Shown here piece after piece: positions 8,737 to 17,913 of a stretch of DNA of 64,000 nucleotides. The DNA lies in assembly GCA_963764675.1 (NCBI GenBank), contig CAVXTQ010000009.1:15738-79737 (forward strand). Direction: 5' to 3'. The DNA is from Acidiferrum sp963764675. GTDB lineage: Bacteria > Acidobacteriota > Terriglobia > Acidiferrales > UBA7541. The first letter of the stretch is position 1, and each line of letters opens with the position of its first letter. The position numbers and the translations under genes are program-made. Below the pieces are notes generated by a model, which saw nothing but the letters and a program-made list of their open reading frames with translations, had not been told where the DNA came from and ran no database searches.

Positions 8737-8761
8737 GCCGCTCGTTAGGAGCGGCATTTTT
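8737..8761 (+). terminator. Rho-independent terminator after trmD
   Basis: GCCGCTC and GAGCGGC pair around GTTAG, followed by ATTTTTC. It separates trmD from the ATP-grasp gene. Confidence 0.8.
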
Positions 8762-8825
8762 CATTTTGGGGCGAATACTTGCGCGGCCGGGTTTCGACCG
8801 CGGGTGATCGCACGGGAGCGAGTGG

Positions 8826-9860
8826 ATGAGTGGCGGGACGAATCGAGGCGCGAACGGAGAGGCGAAGCCGATCGCAATTTACTATGAGCAGCCGAACTGG
8901 TTTGTGCCGCTGTTTCAGCAGATGGATGCGCGGGGCGTGCCGTGGGTGAAGATGGACGCGCGGTATCACCAATATGACGCCGCCTCGGCGGAGCGCGAGT
9001 ATTCGCTGCTGTTCAATCGCATGAGCCCGTCGGCGTGGCAGCGCGGCGTGGGCCACGGCATTTTCTATACGCTCAACTATCTGAAGCACCTGGAAGATAA
9101 AGGCGTTCGCGTGGTGAACGGGTATCGCGGGTTCACGACCGAGACCTCAAAGGCGCTGCAACTGTCGCTGCTGGAGAGGCTGGGGGTGCAGTATCCGAAG
9201 GCGCGGGTGATCAATCACCCTTCGCAGGCGGTGAGTGCCGGCGAGGAGATCGGATATCCGCTGATTTTGAAGCCGAACATCGGCGGCAGTGGAGCGGGGA
9301 TCAAGAAATTTACGTCGCGCAACGAATTGAAGGCGGCGGTTGACGCGAACGAGCTGTACTTCGGCATCGACAACACCGCGCTGGTGCAGGAGTGCTTCAC
9401 CCCGCGGGATGGCGTCATTTCACGTGTAGAGGTGCTGGGCGGGAAATATCTTTATGCGATCCAGATTCACATTACCGGCGAGACGTTCGATCTCTGCCCG
9501 GCCGACATTTGCAAAAACACGCGGGGAGAGGAACTGACGCGCATCGCGTGCCCCGTGGACGCGCCGAAAACCGGCATGACTGTCGAAGCCTTTGAGGCGC
9601 CGCGGCGGGTGATTGAAAATGTTGAGCGCATCATGGCGGAAGCAGGCATCGAGGTCGGCGGCATCGAGTATGTGATCGATGATCCTACGGGGCGGCTGCT
9701 GTACTACGACATCAACGCGCTATCGAATTTCGTCGCGGACCCGGAGCGCATCGTGGGTTTTAATCCGTATGCGCGGCTGGCAGATTTTCTGATTGCGGAG
9801 GCGGGGAAGCATTCGGCGAAGGCTAGGCCGCGGCTGGTGGCGAGCGGAGAAACGGTATGA
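8826..9860 (+). CDS. ATP-grasp ligase, RimK/glutathione-synthetase-like
   Basis: A 344-residue predicted cytoplasmic ligase joining a carboxylate to an amine or thiol using ATP. The ATP-grasp fold is visible: GYPLILKPNIGGSGAGI (~residues 148-164, nucleotide-binding lysine and Gly-rich loop), ALVQECFTPRDG, and the metal-binding end GIEYVIDD and YYDINALSNF. The N-terminal domain (IAIYYEQPNWFVPLF) resembles the pre-ATP-grasp domain. GGGAG seven bases ahead supports the ATG. The stop overlaps the start of the flavin monooxygenase gene (ATGA), so the two are almost certainly co-translated and likely act in one pathway. Substrate unknown; no other biosynthetic gene adjoins them. Confidence 0.8.
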   Translation: MSGGTNRGANGEAKPIAIYYEQPNWFVPLFQQMDARGVPWVKMDARYHQYDAASAEREYSLLFNRMSPSAWQRGVGHGIFYTLNYLKHLEDKGVRVVNGYRGFTTETSKALQLSLLERLGVQYPKARVINHPSQAVSAGEEIGYPLILKPNIGGSGAGIKKFTSRNELKAAVDANELYFGIDNTALVQECFTPRDGVISRVEVLGGKYLYAIQIHITGETFDLCPADICKNTRGEELTRIACPVDAPKTGMTVEAFEAPRRVIENVERIMAEAGIEVGGIEYVIDDPTGRLLYYDINALSNFVADPERIVGFNPYARLADFLIAEAGKHSAKARPRLVASGETV

Positions 9861-10906
9861 GATACGGATATTGGCTTCCGGTGTTTGGCGGGTGGCTGCG
9901 CAATGTCGCGGACGAAAACATGGAAGCGAGCTGGGGGTACGTGAAGCGGCTGGCGCAGCGCAGCGAGCAGCTCGGGTTTGATGTGACGCTGATTGCGGAG
10001 CTGAACCTAAACGACATCAAGGGCGTGGAGGCGAATTCGCTGGATGCGTGGTCGACGGCAGCGGCGCTGGCGGCGGTTACGGAGCGCATCGAATTGATGG
10101 TGGCGGTGCGGCCGACGTTTCATCTGCCAGCGCTGCTGGCGAAGCAAGCGGCGAACATCGATCACATCAGCGGCGGGCGTTTGACCTTGAATGTGGTGTC
10201 TTCCTGGTGGGCCGATGAGGCGCGGAAGTATGGCGTGGCGTTCGAGCAGCACGACGATCGTTATGCGCGAACCGGGGAATGGCTGGATGTTTTGGACGGG
10301 GTATGGTCGCAGGACCATTTTTCATTTTCGGGGAAATATTATCGTGTTGAGGATAACGTGCTGGAGCCCAAGCCGGTTTCGAAGCCGCGCCCGTGCATCT
10401 ACGCCGGAGGCGAATCGGCGGCGGCGAAGGATCTGATCGCGGAAAAGTGCGATGCGTACTTGATGCACGGCGATCCGCCGGAGCGCGTGAAGGAAAAGAT
10501 TGCCGATTTGCGGGCGCGGCGAGCGAAGCATGCGGAGCTGGCGCCGCTGAAATTTGGGGTGGCGGGATACGCCATCGTGCGCGAGACGGAGCGGGAAGCG
10601 CAGGACGAGGTGCGGCGCATCACGGATGTGAAGCAGTCGGCGGCGGGTTATGCCAACTACCAGCAGTGGCTGGCGGGGACGCAGCTCGAGCAGCAGGTTT
10701 CGTTGGAAGACTATTCGGTGTCGAATCGCGGTCTGCGGTCGGGATTGGCCGGCACGGCGGAACAAGTCGCCGAACGCGTCGCGCAATTTGAGGCGGCGGG
10801 GGTGGATTTGGTTTTGTTGCAGTTCAGTCCGCAAATGGAAGAGATGGAGCGATTTGGAGCGGCGGTGATTGGGAGAGCAGGGTCATTGGCGGCGGGACGG
10901 AACTAG
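9857..10906 (+). CDS. LLM-class flavin-dependent monooxygenase (SsuD/SfnG-like)
   Basis: A 349-residue bacterial-luciferase-like TIM barrel. It has the alkanesulfonate/dimethylsulfone monooxygenase signatures HISGGRLTLNVVSSWWADEA, DDRYARTGEWLDVL and PRPCIYAGGESAAAKDL. Family members use reduced FMN supplied by a partner reductase to cleave C-S bonds or oxidise other small molecules. No SsuE-type reductase or sulfonate transporter is next to it; its only partner is the upstream ATP-grasp ligase, with a 4-base overlap. Substrate cannot be read from the sequence. Confidence 0.85.
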   Translation: MRYGYWLPVFGGWLRNVADENMEASWGYVKRLAQRSEQLGFDVTLIAELNLNDIKGVEANSLDAWSTAAALAAVTERIELMVAVRPTFHLPALLAKQAANIDHISGGRLTLNVVSSWWADEARKYGVAFEQHDDRYARTGEWLDVLDGVWSQDHFSFSGKYYRVEDNVLEPKPVSKPRPCIYAGGESAAAKDLIAEKCDAYLMHGDPPERVKEKIADLRARRAKHAELAPLKFGVAGYAIVRETEREAQDEVRRITDVKQSAAGYANYQQWLAGTQLEQQVSLEDYSVSNRGLRSGLAGTAEQVAERVAQFEAAGVDLVLLQFSPQMEEMERFGAAVIGRAGSLAAGRN

Positions 10907-11319
10907 GGCGCGCTAGTCGTCCTCTCTGAGGTTGTTTGAGACTGCTTTAAGCCCGCTCCCTTGAAGACCGCAAGGACACGGATTATTTCGTTGCGATCCC
11001 TCGTGAAGTCTATCTTTACTATTGGTTTACCTTAGAACAGCGGATGCAGCGGTCTCGGGCACATGTCCGGTAACCCGACTCACCGGGACTTAGCGCAGAA
11101 GCCTAGCGGCAGTCTCACAGCTCGCCTTGCATCGCATGGGCTCTGCCAAGTTGGAGATGCGCGAGTGCTCCGATGGGTTCGTTGAGCACAATTCTGCGAT
11201 GGTCGAGAATTCTTTGAAACTCAGCGGCGGCCTCGCTGCGGACATCCTCCAACTGAGCTCACCTGGGACCTGGGATGTGCCCAGCCGATACACATAACAC
11301 TGCACGCTAAGCGGTGCGG
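10907..11319. other. Gene-free 413-base stretch with coding remnants
   Basis: No intact gene. On the minus strand a 43-codon open stretch (10903-11031) reads like a natural C-terminus (KPIVKIDFTRDRNEIIRVL...), but it follows a stop and has no start codon. Beyond it is the TPR remnant listed separately. Base composition is less GC-rich than the flanks. I see no terminator or RNA gene here. Confidence 0.5.
11115..11258 (-). pseudogene. TPR-protein remnant (3' fragment)
   Basis: Between two in-frame stops, 48 codons read EAAAEFQRILDHRRIVLNEP and then IGALAHLQLGRAHAMQGEL. This matches the C-terminal TPR segment that acidobacterial kinases and winged-helix regulators carry in many copies per genome (recognised from general knowledge). 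There is no start codon and no continuation into the usual AKAKAAYQDFL segment, so it is a decayed fragment. It lies 3' of the kinase gene on the same strand and may come from an ancestral neighbour or from recombination. Confidence 0.6.
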
Positions 11320-14226
11320 TTACCTGACAGGGCCGAGATAATGGTCTAGCCAGTTGAGGGTGTCCTTCATCATTGGCAGGAGCGGCGGGGCATGCCCGGT
11401 ATCGTAGAGAACATGGCTCTTGTCCTGGGCAGGCGAGCCGAGCGACCGGAATAGCGGCTCCTGACAGGTGTCCAGAGGAAACACAAAATCATAGCGGCCA
11501 TTGATCAACAGCACGGGGATTTTGACGTGCGGGGCAAAGTTCATGGGGTCAGCTTCCGGCAGCACTGCATCGGGGTCACAGCCTCCCGCGGCAAAGACGG
11601 CGACTTTGAAGCGTTTTTCGAGCGAGGTCATGATGGGTCCCCTCTCGCTGCCCCAACTGATGGAGAAGTACGCCAGCCGCTCTCGATCGATGTCGTCGCG
11701 AGTTTCCAAGTAATCCACGGAACGGCGCAGGTCATCGGCCTGCTCAATGGTCTCATCGCGCTCCGCCACTGTCCCAGCGTCTGGAGGATTGCCGAGGCGC
11801 TCGTAGGTATCCTTGTAAATAGGGAACATCAAAGCGCGGCCGCTTTTCATGAGGAAGTCTATCAGGGCAGATTGCGATGGTTCGAGAGTATGGAACGATT
11901 GCGCGCCGCTGTGGGGAAAGTAGACGACGGTCTGGTAGGGCGCCGAAACGTTTTTAGGCAAGAAGAGATGGGCGATAACGCGCTCGTTGCCATATGCGGC
12001 ATTGAAAGTAATCCGCTGCTCGCGCCAATAAGGTGAGCTGTCGTCTTCGCTCTCCATCTTCGCGTCGAGCGGCGAACGGTCATAAGCGTACATGCGTTCG
12101 TACATCTGAAAAACGGAATCAGGAACGGGCTTGAAACTGCGGTAGTCGGATTTTTGAAACGAGAGGGGAACAGTCAAACTCGCTGACAGAAGCTCCGGGC
12201 TGGCTGGCTTTATAAGTCGAAAGCCGTTTGTCGCAGAGCGATCGAAAGGCGGGTGCGCATCCGGCTCGCTGTACATATATGGCATATCGGTGGAAGCTCC
12301 GCCGAGGATAAATTTACGATCCCCTAAGGAATTCAGGCACCATTCCTTGACGTTGCCGGCCATATCGTAAGTCCCGAAAGGGCCCATGCCGGGATAAGTG
12401 CCGACTTTAGCGGGCCCTTTCCGGGAGAAGTTGCTAGCCTGCAAAATGTCGGAATAGATGCCCATATCAGCGGCGCGATACCAATGAAAAACAGTCGGGA
12501 GCATTTTCCCGATGAATTCGGCGTAGGCCTCGGCTTCGTACCAACTCACCCCGCTGACGGGGAAGTCGTCTTCACCGGAGGCAAAGGTGCCGAGTTCCCA
12601 GGTGGCGGGTCCGAGACGATCGGTCTTATCGCGGAAGAGCTGCATCGCCTCACGGAACGGTAGAGTGCGGCCGTCCTTCACAAACGGAATTTTCCAGTAT
12701 TTAGGTTCTTGATAACCACCGGCATCGACGAATTTCTTATACTCCGCGTTAGTCACTTCAAACTTGTCGATTAAAAAATCATCCAGTTTGGTGGGGGCGT
12801 GCCCTGTGGGGTCGACTTCGCCCGCAGGCACGCGAACCATTTGAGCAGGCAGCCCTCCCACAGGGTCCAAAACGATTTGCGAAAGCCTGCCACCACCATT
12901 AGTGGCGAAGACAGCTTCATAGCCGCCCTTTGAGAGGCGGAAGGCGTAGAAGCCATGGGGCAATCGATTCTGATCGAGGGGAGTCTTGCCGAGGTAATAC
13001 CATTCGCCCTGCGAGTCCGTATAGTCCCGCGCGTAGACGTCTGCATTCGATGGATTGGAGTGGACCGGTTCAGGCCATAAGGTCTCGGCTTTGATTTTGA
13101 CCACGGCAGGATCATTGGGAGCGTAGCGTTCGGCTTGTTGCAAGACTTTGTAGGCGGCGAAGCCCTTACGCGCAAGGACGAGTTCACGAACTTGCGGCAG
13201 GGCGGTTTCGTGGACCCACCGGAGGCGTTGATTGCGGCGCACGACCCAGGCGGCAAGAAGAACAACAAGGAGCGCGAGGAGTACAGCGGGTACGAGAACT
13301 TTGGGTTTGCGGATCCTGCGCGCGATCGGAACCGGCCCGGTAGAAGCCTGGCGCAGGGATTTGAGAGCCTCGACGATTTCCTGAGCGAACTGGTAGCGCC
13401 TTTCCCGCTTTTTTTCGAGCGCGCGGTCGATGATCTTTTCAAGCTCAGAAGGTACGTCGGCGTTTTTTTGTGAAGCGCCGACAGGGTCCTTGTGGAGAAT
13501 GCTATCGAAGATAGACGCCGTGCTCCCCCCGCCGAAGGGCAGAGTGCCGGTGGCCATTTCGTACAGCACCACGCCAAAGGAAAAAATATCCGTGCGCGCA
13601 TCGAGCGGCTGGCCGAGGGCCTGTTCGGGAGACATGTAAGCAACAGTGCCGAGAGTGGTGCCAGGGCCGGTGAGATCGGTGTCGACAACCACTGTGGATT
13701 GGGAAGCCTTGCACTCGCCACCAAAGTTCTGGAGGAACGGACTCATCTTAGCGAGGCCGAAATCAAGAATTTTCACGTGACTCGGTGAGGTGACGAAAAT
13801 ATTGGCGGGCTTAATGTCGCGGTGAACGATGCCCTTGGCGTGAGCAGCTTCGAGACCATCCGCCAGTTGAATAGCGAAATCGAGCGTTTGATCGAGCGGC
13901 AGCGGTTTTCCGTCGATCACGTGCTTGAGGGTGTGGCCCTCGAGGTGCTCCATGGCCAGAAACGAACGGCCATCGGCGTTACCAATTTCGTAGATAGTGC
14001 AGATATTCGAATGATTTAGCGCCGAAGCAGCGCGGGCTTCGCGGCGGAAACGTTCGAGGGATTGTGGGTCTTTCTCAAGGTCTTCGGGAAGGAATTTCAG
14101 GGCAACGAAGCGGCCGAGCTCGATGTCCTCGGCTTTGTAGACCACACCCATGCCCCCGCCACCTAGCTTCTCCAAGATGCGGTAGTGGGAGACGGTCTGC
14201 CCGAGCAGTGACTGGGTGTCCGCCAT
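11320..14226 (-). CDS. Membrane Ser/Thr kinase fused to an FGE/sulfatase-modifying domain and an alpha/beta hydrolase
   Basis: A 968-residue three-module protein. Residues ~15-280 are a PknB-type kinase with all key residues: GGGGMGVVY loop, Lys44, HRDIKPAN (Asp137), DFG (155-157) and GTVAYMSPEQA. A transmembrane helix follows near 305-325. Residues ~460-670 are a formylglycine-generating-enzyme (SUMF1)-like domain (FEVTNAEYKKFV, PVSGVSWYEAEAYAEF, DMAGNVKEWC, ATNGFRLIK). Residues ~720-968 are an alpha/beta hydrolase with SISWGSERG (Ser ~858), RYDFVFPLD (Asp ~912) and DTGHAPPLLP (His ~943). The kinase would be cytoplasmic and the two enzyme-like domains extracytoplasmic, suggesting a receptor. 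It is divergent from the sugar-binding protein gene. Confidence 0.9.
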   Translation of the reverse strand: MADTQSLLGQTVSHYRILEKLGGGGMGVVYKAEDIELGRFVALKFLPEDLEKDPQSLERFRREARAASALNHSNICTIYEIGNADGRSFLAMEHLEGHTLKHVIDGKPLPLDQTLDFAIQLADGLEAAHAKGIVHRDIKPANIFVTSPSHVKILDFGLAKMSPFLQNFGGECKASQSTVVVDTDLTGPGTTLGTVAYMSPEQALGQPLDARTDIFSFGVVLYEMATGTLPFGGGSTASIFDSILHKDPVGASQKNADVPSELEKIIDRALEKKRERRYQFAQEIVEALKSLRQASTGPVPIARRIRKPKVLVPAVLLALLVVLLAAWVVRRNQRLRWVHETALPQVRELVLARKGFAAYKVLQQAERYAPNDPAVVKIKAETLWPEPVHSNPSNADVYARDYTDSQGEWYYLGKTPLDQNRLPHGFYAFRLSKGGYEAVFATNGGGRLSQIVLDPVGGLPAQMVRVPAGEVDPTGHAPTKLDDFLIDKFEVTNAEYKKFVDAGGYQEPKYWKIPFVKDGRTLPFREAMQLFRDKTDRLGPATWELGTFASGEDDFPVSGVSWYEAEAYAEFIGKMLPTVFHWYRAADMGIYSDILQASNFSRKGPAKVGTYPGMGPFGTYDMAGNVKEWCLNSLGDRKFILGGASTDMPYMYSEPDAHPPFDRSATNGFRLIKPASPELLSASLTVPLSFQKSDYRSFKPVPDSVFQMYERMYAYDRSPLDAKMESEDDSSPYWREQRITFNAAYGNERVIAHLFLPKNVSAPYQTVVYFPHSGAQSFHTLEPSQSALIDFLMKSGRALMFPIYKDTYERLGNPPDAGTVAERDETIEQADDLRRSVDYLETRDDIDRERLAYFSISWGSERGPIMTSLEKRFKVAVFAAGGCDPDAVLPEADPMNFAPHVKIPVLLINGRYDFVFPLDTCQEPLFRSLGSPAQDKSHVLYDTGHAPPLLPMMKDTLNWLDHYLGPVR

Positions 14227-14472
14227 TAGGCGCTCATCTTAGGTTGTGGCCTGGGCGAACCGCAAGCTCTTGTTATCGAATCCACCGTCTGATCGATCTC
14301 AAGCCCCGATCAACAGCGGTTACCGGACACTGGCCCTGATGTGGCTGTGGTTGTCTGGTACGAGCACATCTAAGCGCGTGTCAACTCTTACTGGAATACT
14401 CTCCGAAAAATCTAAGGACTTCTGCTCGGGCGGCGCGTATCGTTGAGGCAACTAAAGTTAATTTGGCGCGTG

Positions 14473-15435
14473 ATGAAAAAACTCAAATTCCTGGTCTCTC
14501 TCCATACAAAGGATAACGATTTCCAAGTAGCGCAGGCCTCGGCCGCAGAAGAGGCCGCGCACAAATTTGGCGTCGATACGGAAATCACTTTCGCCGACAA
14601 CAACGCCGTGGATCAAAGCACACAGCTTCTGAAGGCGATCCAGAATCGTCCGGAGTCCAGGCCGGACGCGATTGTGTTGGAACCGGTGAGCGGCACCGCA
14701 CTGCCTCAGGTGGCCCGGGCCGCCAGCGCAGCCGGGATCGGCTGGGTGGTATTGAATCGAAATCCAGAATACATGCCGGAACTACACAGGGCGGCTACCG
14801 CGCCTACCTTTGCAGTTACCTCCGATCATGTTGAGATCGGGCGCATCCAGGGAAAGCAATTTGCCGCCCTCCTCCCGCAAGGTGGTTCGATCCTGTACCT
14901 GGAAGGGCCATCGCAAAGTTCTTCGGCGCAGAAACGTACGGTGGGGATGCTGGAGAGGAAGCCTGCGAACATACAGGTCGTTACCTTAAAGGGGCGATGG
15001 ACGGAGGAGAGCGCGGAACAAGCTGTAGTTTCGTGGCTGAAGCTCGCCACGTCACAAAACAAAACAATTGAGCTTGTTGGTGCACAAGACGACGCCATGG
15101 CTATGGGTGCTCGTAAGGCTTTTGAGAAGGTTACCAACCAGGAGGAGCGCACCCGCTGGCTCAGCCTGCCATTCACCGGATGCGACGGCCAGCCAAAGAC
15201 AGGCCAAACGTGGGTGCGCCAAGGGTGGCTGGCCGCGACGATTTATTTGCCACCACTTGCGGGAACGGCGATCGAAATTCTTGCAAAAGCCATGCGGGAG
15301 GGAACACGCCCGCCAGAACGCACCATGACGGAATCGTTCTCTATTCCGACTCTGGACACGCTTGCTCCACAAAAATCACAACCCACTTCTCTCCCCTTTC
15401 CAGTCCGGAAACCATTCACTCCCTCGAAGCCTTGA
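14473..15435 (+). CDS. Periplasmic-binding-protein-like sugar-binding protein lacking a signal peptide
   Basis: About 320 residues with a type-I periplasmic binding fold (Peripla_BP_4): KFLVSLHTKDNDFQVAQASA, DAIVLEPVSGTALPQVARAA, VTSDHVEIGRIQGKQFAALL and ELVGAQDDAMAMGARKAFEK. Transport-associated members are exported, but this one begins directly at the first beta strand with no hydrophobic leader, and no ABC permease or ATPase is nearby. It may therefore be a cytoplasmic sensor. The ATG at 14473 is preferred over an upstream TTG at 14443 because it fits the fold; neither has a strong ribosome-binding site. It diverges from the kinase-fusion gene across ~245 bases, so the two may share control. 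Confidence 0.75.
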   Translation: MKKLKFLVSLHTKDNDFQVAQASAAEEAAHKFGVDTEITFADNNAVDQSTQLLKAIQNRPESRPDAIVLEPVSGTALPQVARAASAAGIGWVVLNRNPEYMPELHRAATAPTFAVTSDHVEIGRIQGKQFAALLPQGGSILYLEGPSQSSSAQKRTVGMLERKPANIQVVTLKGRWTEESAEQAVVSWLKLATSQNKTIELVGAQDDAMAMGARKAFEKVTNQEERTRWLSLPFTGCDGQPKTGQTWVRQGWLAATIYLPPLAGTAIEILAKAMREGTRPPERTMTESFSIPTLDTLAPQKSQPTSLPFPVRKPFTPSKP

Positions 15436-15443
15436 TTACCGAT

Positions 15444-16781
15444 CTATTCGAGATCGGGCGGAGTCACCTTGGCAATCCAGGAGTCGTAGTCGGAAGTGAA
15501 GCCCACTTTTTGCTGCAGGGCATGAACTTGGCGCTCCACCTTCGCCAATTGGTCGTCTGAAGGCGGTGGTATCGCTGCAATCTGGTTCCCAATCGCGTCC
15601 ATGTCACTCGCAACTTGCTGTTCCGCACTGCTGGCCGCGCCAGCGTTTCCATCGTCGCCCTTCATGCAATCCACCACGCGCTTGGTCACTTTCTGGCTGT
15701 GCACTAGCGACACACGGATGTTCCCCTGTCCGGTGACGACGTTTCCGACGCCGAATACGCGGTCCACAGCGGTGTACCGCGGGATATCCTTGCCAGCGAA
15801 TGTGTAGTATTCACCGCTCATGTTGATGCCAGAGAGTTTCTCCGGAACGGAGCCGATCGAAGAAACGACCAGCGGCGCGCGGAGTTCGTGCTCGGAGCCG
15901 GGGACCGGATCGGCTTTACGGCCTTCGACTTTCGTTTCCGCCACTTTCAGACCGACGAGCCGTCCATTTTCCACGACGATGCCGGTGGTCATGCGGCGAT
16001 CCTGAACACGGAACAGGTACTTGCCCTGCGCCAGGCGCAGCATTTTCTGGCGGACCATTTCGGTTTTGGCGATCTGCTCCGGGGTGGCGTTGTCCGGTGG
16101 CTGGGCGAGCGGCATGTCCTGTTCGCGGCGGCGATAAATCAAGAGGCAGCCCTTTATGCCCAACTCTTCCGGCTTGATGCCGTGTGCTTTGCATACCTCC
16201 GGAATACCCTTGTCCAACTCATGCATGCTGGTGTGAACGCCGCGAGCTTTTAAAGCACGTTCGTAGTTTTCGAGCTGGAGCACCTTGACCACGTCAATGG
16301 ACGCCAGCCCGCCGCCCACGACCACGGCTTCGTCGGGCGTTTCATAGCGCGGTCCGAGATAGTTCTTTTCGTTCTTGTGGTTGTACCAGTAGATAAAGGG
16401 ATTTTGGTAAAGGAGGCCTTTGCCGACGTACTGCTCGGCTTCCGGTACGCCCAATTCCCGGTCGCGCCACGCGCCATTGGCGAGAATCACCGCCGAAAAG
16501 CCCCACTCGAAAAGCTGGGGGAGACTAAAATCCCGGCCCAGCTTGGCAGAGGGGATGAAATACACATTGGGCTTCTTCATGCGCGCGTCGATTCGGGCGT
16601 ACTCCTGTTTGCGCTGTTCGACGTGCCAACGCGGCAGACCGTCTTCTATCTTGCCGTACGGCCGCGTGTTCTGGTCGAACACGGCGACGCGAACTCCGTG
16701 ATCCGCCAGAATCTCCGCCGCCACCGAGCCTGAAATCGCACCGCCAATTACCGCCACGAAATGTTGCCCAGGATTCGTCAT
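15444..16781 (-). CDS. FAD-dependent NAD(P)H oxidoreductase (ferredoxin-NADP reductase / FprA-like)
   Basis: About 445 residues. An N-terminal dinucleotide-binding motif (VAVIGGAISGSVAAEIL) and a second one (AVVVGGGLASIDVVKVL) give the two-Rossmann layout of adrenodoxin-reductase-like enzymes and glutamate-synthase small-subunit-like proteins. RVFGVGNVVTGQGNI near the end is the second FAD-contact region. No iron-sulfur cysteine motif is seen, so an external ferredoxin or similar partner is expected. The ATG at 16781 is chosen because AAGGGTGG precedes it and homology begins there. It converges with the sugar-binding gene, nine bases apart. Confidence 0.75.
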   Translation of the reverse strand: MTNPGQHFVAVIGGAISGSVAAEILADHGVRVAVFDQNTRPYGKIEDGLPRWHVEQRKQEYARIDARMKKPNVYFIPSAKLGRDFSLPQLFEWGFSAVILANGAWRDRELGVPEAEQYVGKGLLYQNPFIYWYNHKNEKNYLGPRYETPDEAVVVGGGLASIDVVKVLQLENYERALKARGVHTSMHELDKGIPEVCKAHGIKPEELGIKGCLLIYRRREQDMPLAQPPDNATPEQIAKTEMVRQKMLRLAQGKYLFRVQDRRMTTGIVVENGRLVGLKVAETKVEGRKADPVPGSEHELRAPLVVSSIGSVPEKLSGINMSGEYYTFAGKDIPRYTAVDRVFGVGNVVTGQGNIRVSLVHSQKVTKRVVDCMKGDDGNAGAASSAEQQVASDMDAIGNQIAAIPPPSDDQLAKVERQVHALQQKVGFTSDYDSWIAKVTPPDLE

Positions 16782-16924
16782 ATATCTGCCACCCTTATCT
16801 GCTACCCCGCGCCTTGGAGCGCGATTGTACAACGCAAATCGAGAAAAGTGTCCCCAACCACCGAGGGTTCTATGACTGTTGCAAAACTGGCGCCTGGTAG
16901 ACGCGTGAGCCAGCACACCTCACG

Positions 16925-17674
16925 TCATCGCTGGCGATGGTCATTGAGCCGATACTCGCCGAGGAGATCAGCGAGAATCCATGCCGCTCCGGCAATCTCG
17001 AAGGTCTCGGCTATTTCGCTCCAATTCGTATGATTGTGGGGAGCCGAAAGAAGTAAAGGCACCCACACGAGTAGCCCAAAGCTCACGACCATGATTGTCA
17101 GCAGGCGAGACGCGAGAAGTGCCAACCGATTGGCAAGAAGAGCCACAGCCGCGAGTGCGAACAAAATAGTCGTCGCGACCGCCCAAAACATCTGACTTGG
17201 CGGAATCCACTTCGGAACAAGATGGGCGGTAGCGTCAAAATAAACCGCCTGTTCCAGGGTAAAGGAAACAACACAGATGCCCAAAAGAATGCGGCCGATC
17301 CGACCAAGCGTTTGCGGTGACCATGCCGATGACCAGCGCGCGTAAACGATCGCCGCCCCGGTCAGGAGAGAGAACTGCTCGAAGAAGTTGCCCCAGCTAT
17401 TGTAGATCCGCGGTGCGGCGACGATTGGTGGCAGGCACAGTATGGTGAAGACAAGACAAGCTGCACCAAGGACGGCTGCGCCCGTTTTCGCGGTCCGACG
17501 GAATTGAATCGCAGCGCCGCCGAAGATCAGAGCAGCGGCTGCGGCGTAGACAATGTAACGCAGCTGATGGAAGTCGTTGTAGTCGTGCCAGGACAGGGTG
17601 ATGAGGCCAAAGGCCAAAGCCGCCACTCCAAACACATGACGGCCAAGGTCCGAACTAGGCGTTGAATCGGTCAT
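16925..17674 (-). CDS. Polytopic membrane protein of unknown function
   Basis: A 249-residue protein with seven or eight predicted transmembrane helices and short loops, for example LGRHVFGVAALAFGLITLSW, CLVFTILCLPPIVAA and LLTIMVVSFGLLVWVPLLLS. There is no enzymatic motif, although DoxX-like and other small membrane families share this architecture. It lies upstream of the FAD oxidoreductase on the same strand with a ~140-base gap, so co-transcription is possible but not shown. Confidence 0.6.
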   Translation of the reverse strand: MTDSTPSSDLGRHVFGVAALAFGLITLSWHDYNDFHQLRYIVYAAAAALIFGGAAIQFRRTAKTGAAVLGAACLVFTILCLPPIVAAPRIYNSWGNFFEQFSLLTGAAIVYARWSSAWSPQTLGRIGRILLGICVVSFTLEQAVYFDATAHLVPKWIPPSQMFWAVATTILFALAAVALLANRLALLASRLLTIMVVSFGLLVWVPLLLSAPHNHTNWSEIAETFEIAGAAWILADLLGEYRLNDHRQR

Positions 17675-17913
17675 TTGAATTGGTTAAGGGTATAGTGCCA
17701 CAACGCTGGAAGATCCGATTTACCAGGACTTAATGCACCGGATCAACACCTATGCTAGTTTCTTTGCCCTTCACTGGCTGACGCGATCGAACTACGGCAA
17801 GCCGTGGCTCGAGGATCGATCTCCCGGCCGACCCGAGCCGCCACATGCGTAGCGTGATTCGCGACGGAATGGTGAAAGCCCAACAGTCATCCGACACAGC
17901 GAAGGAGGCAGCC

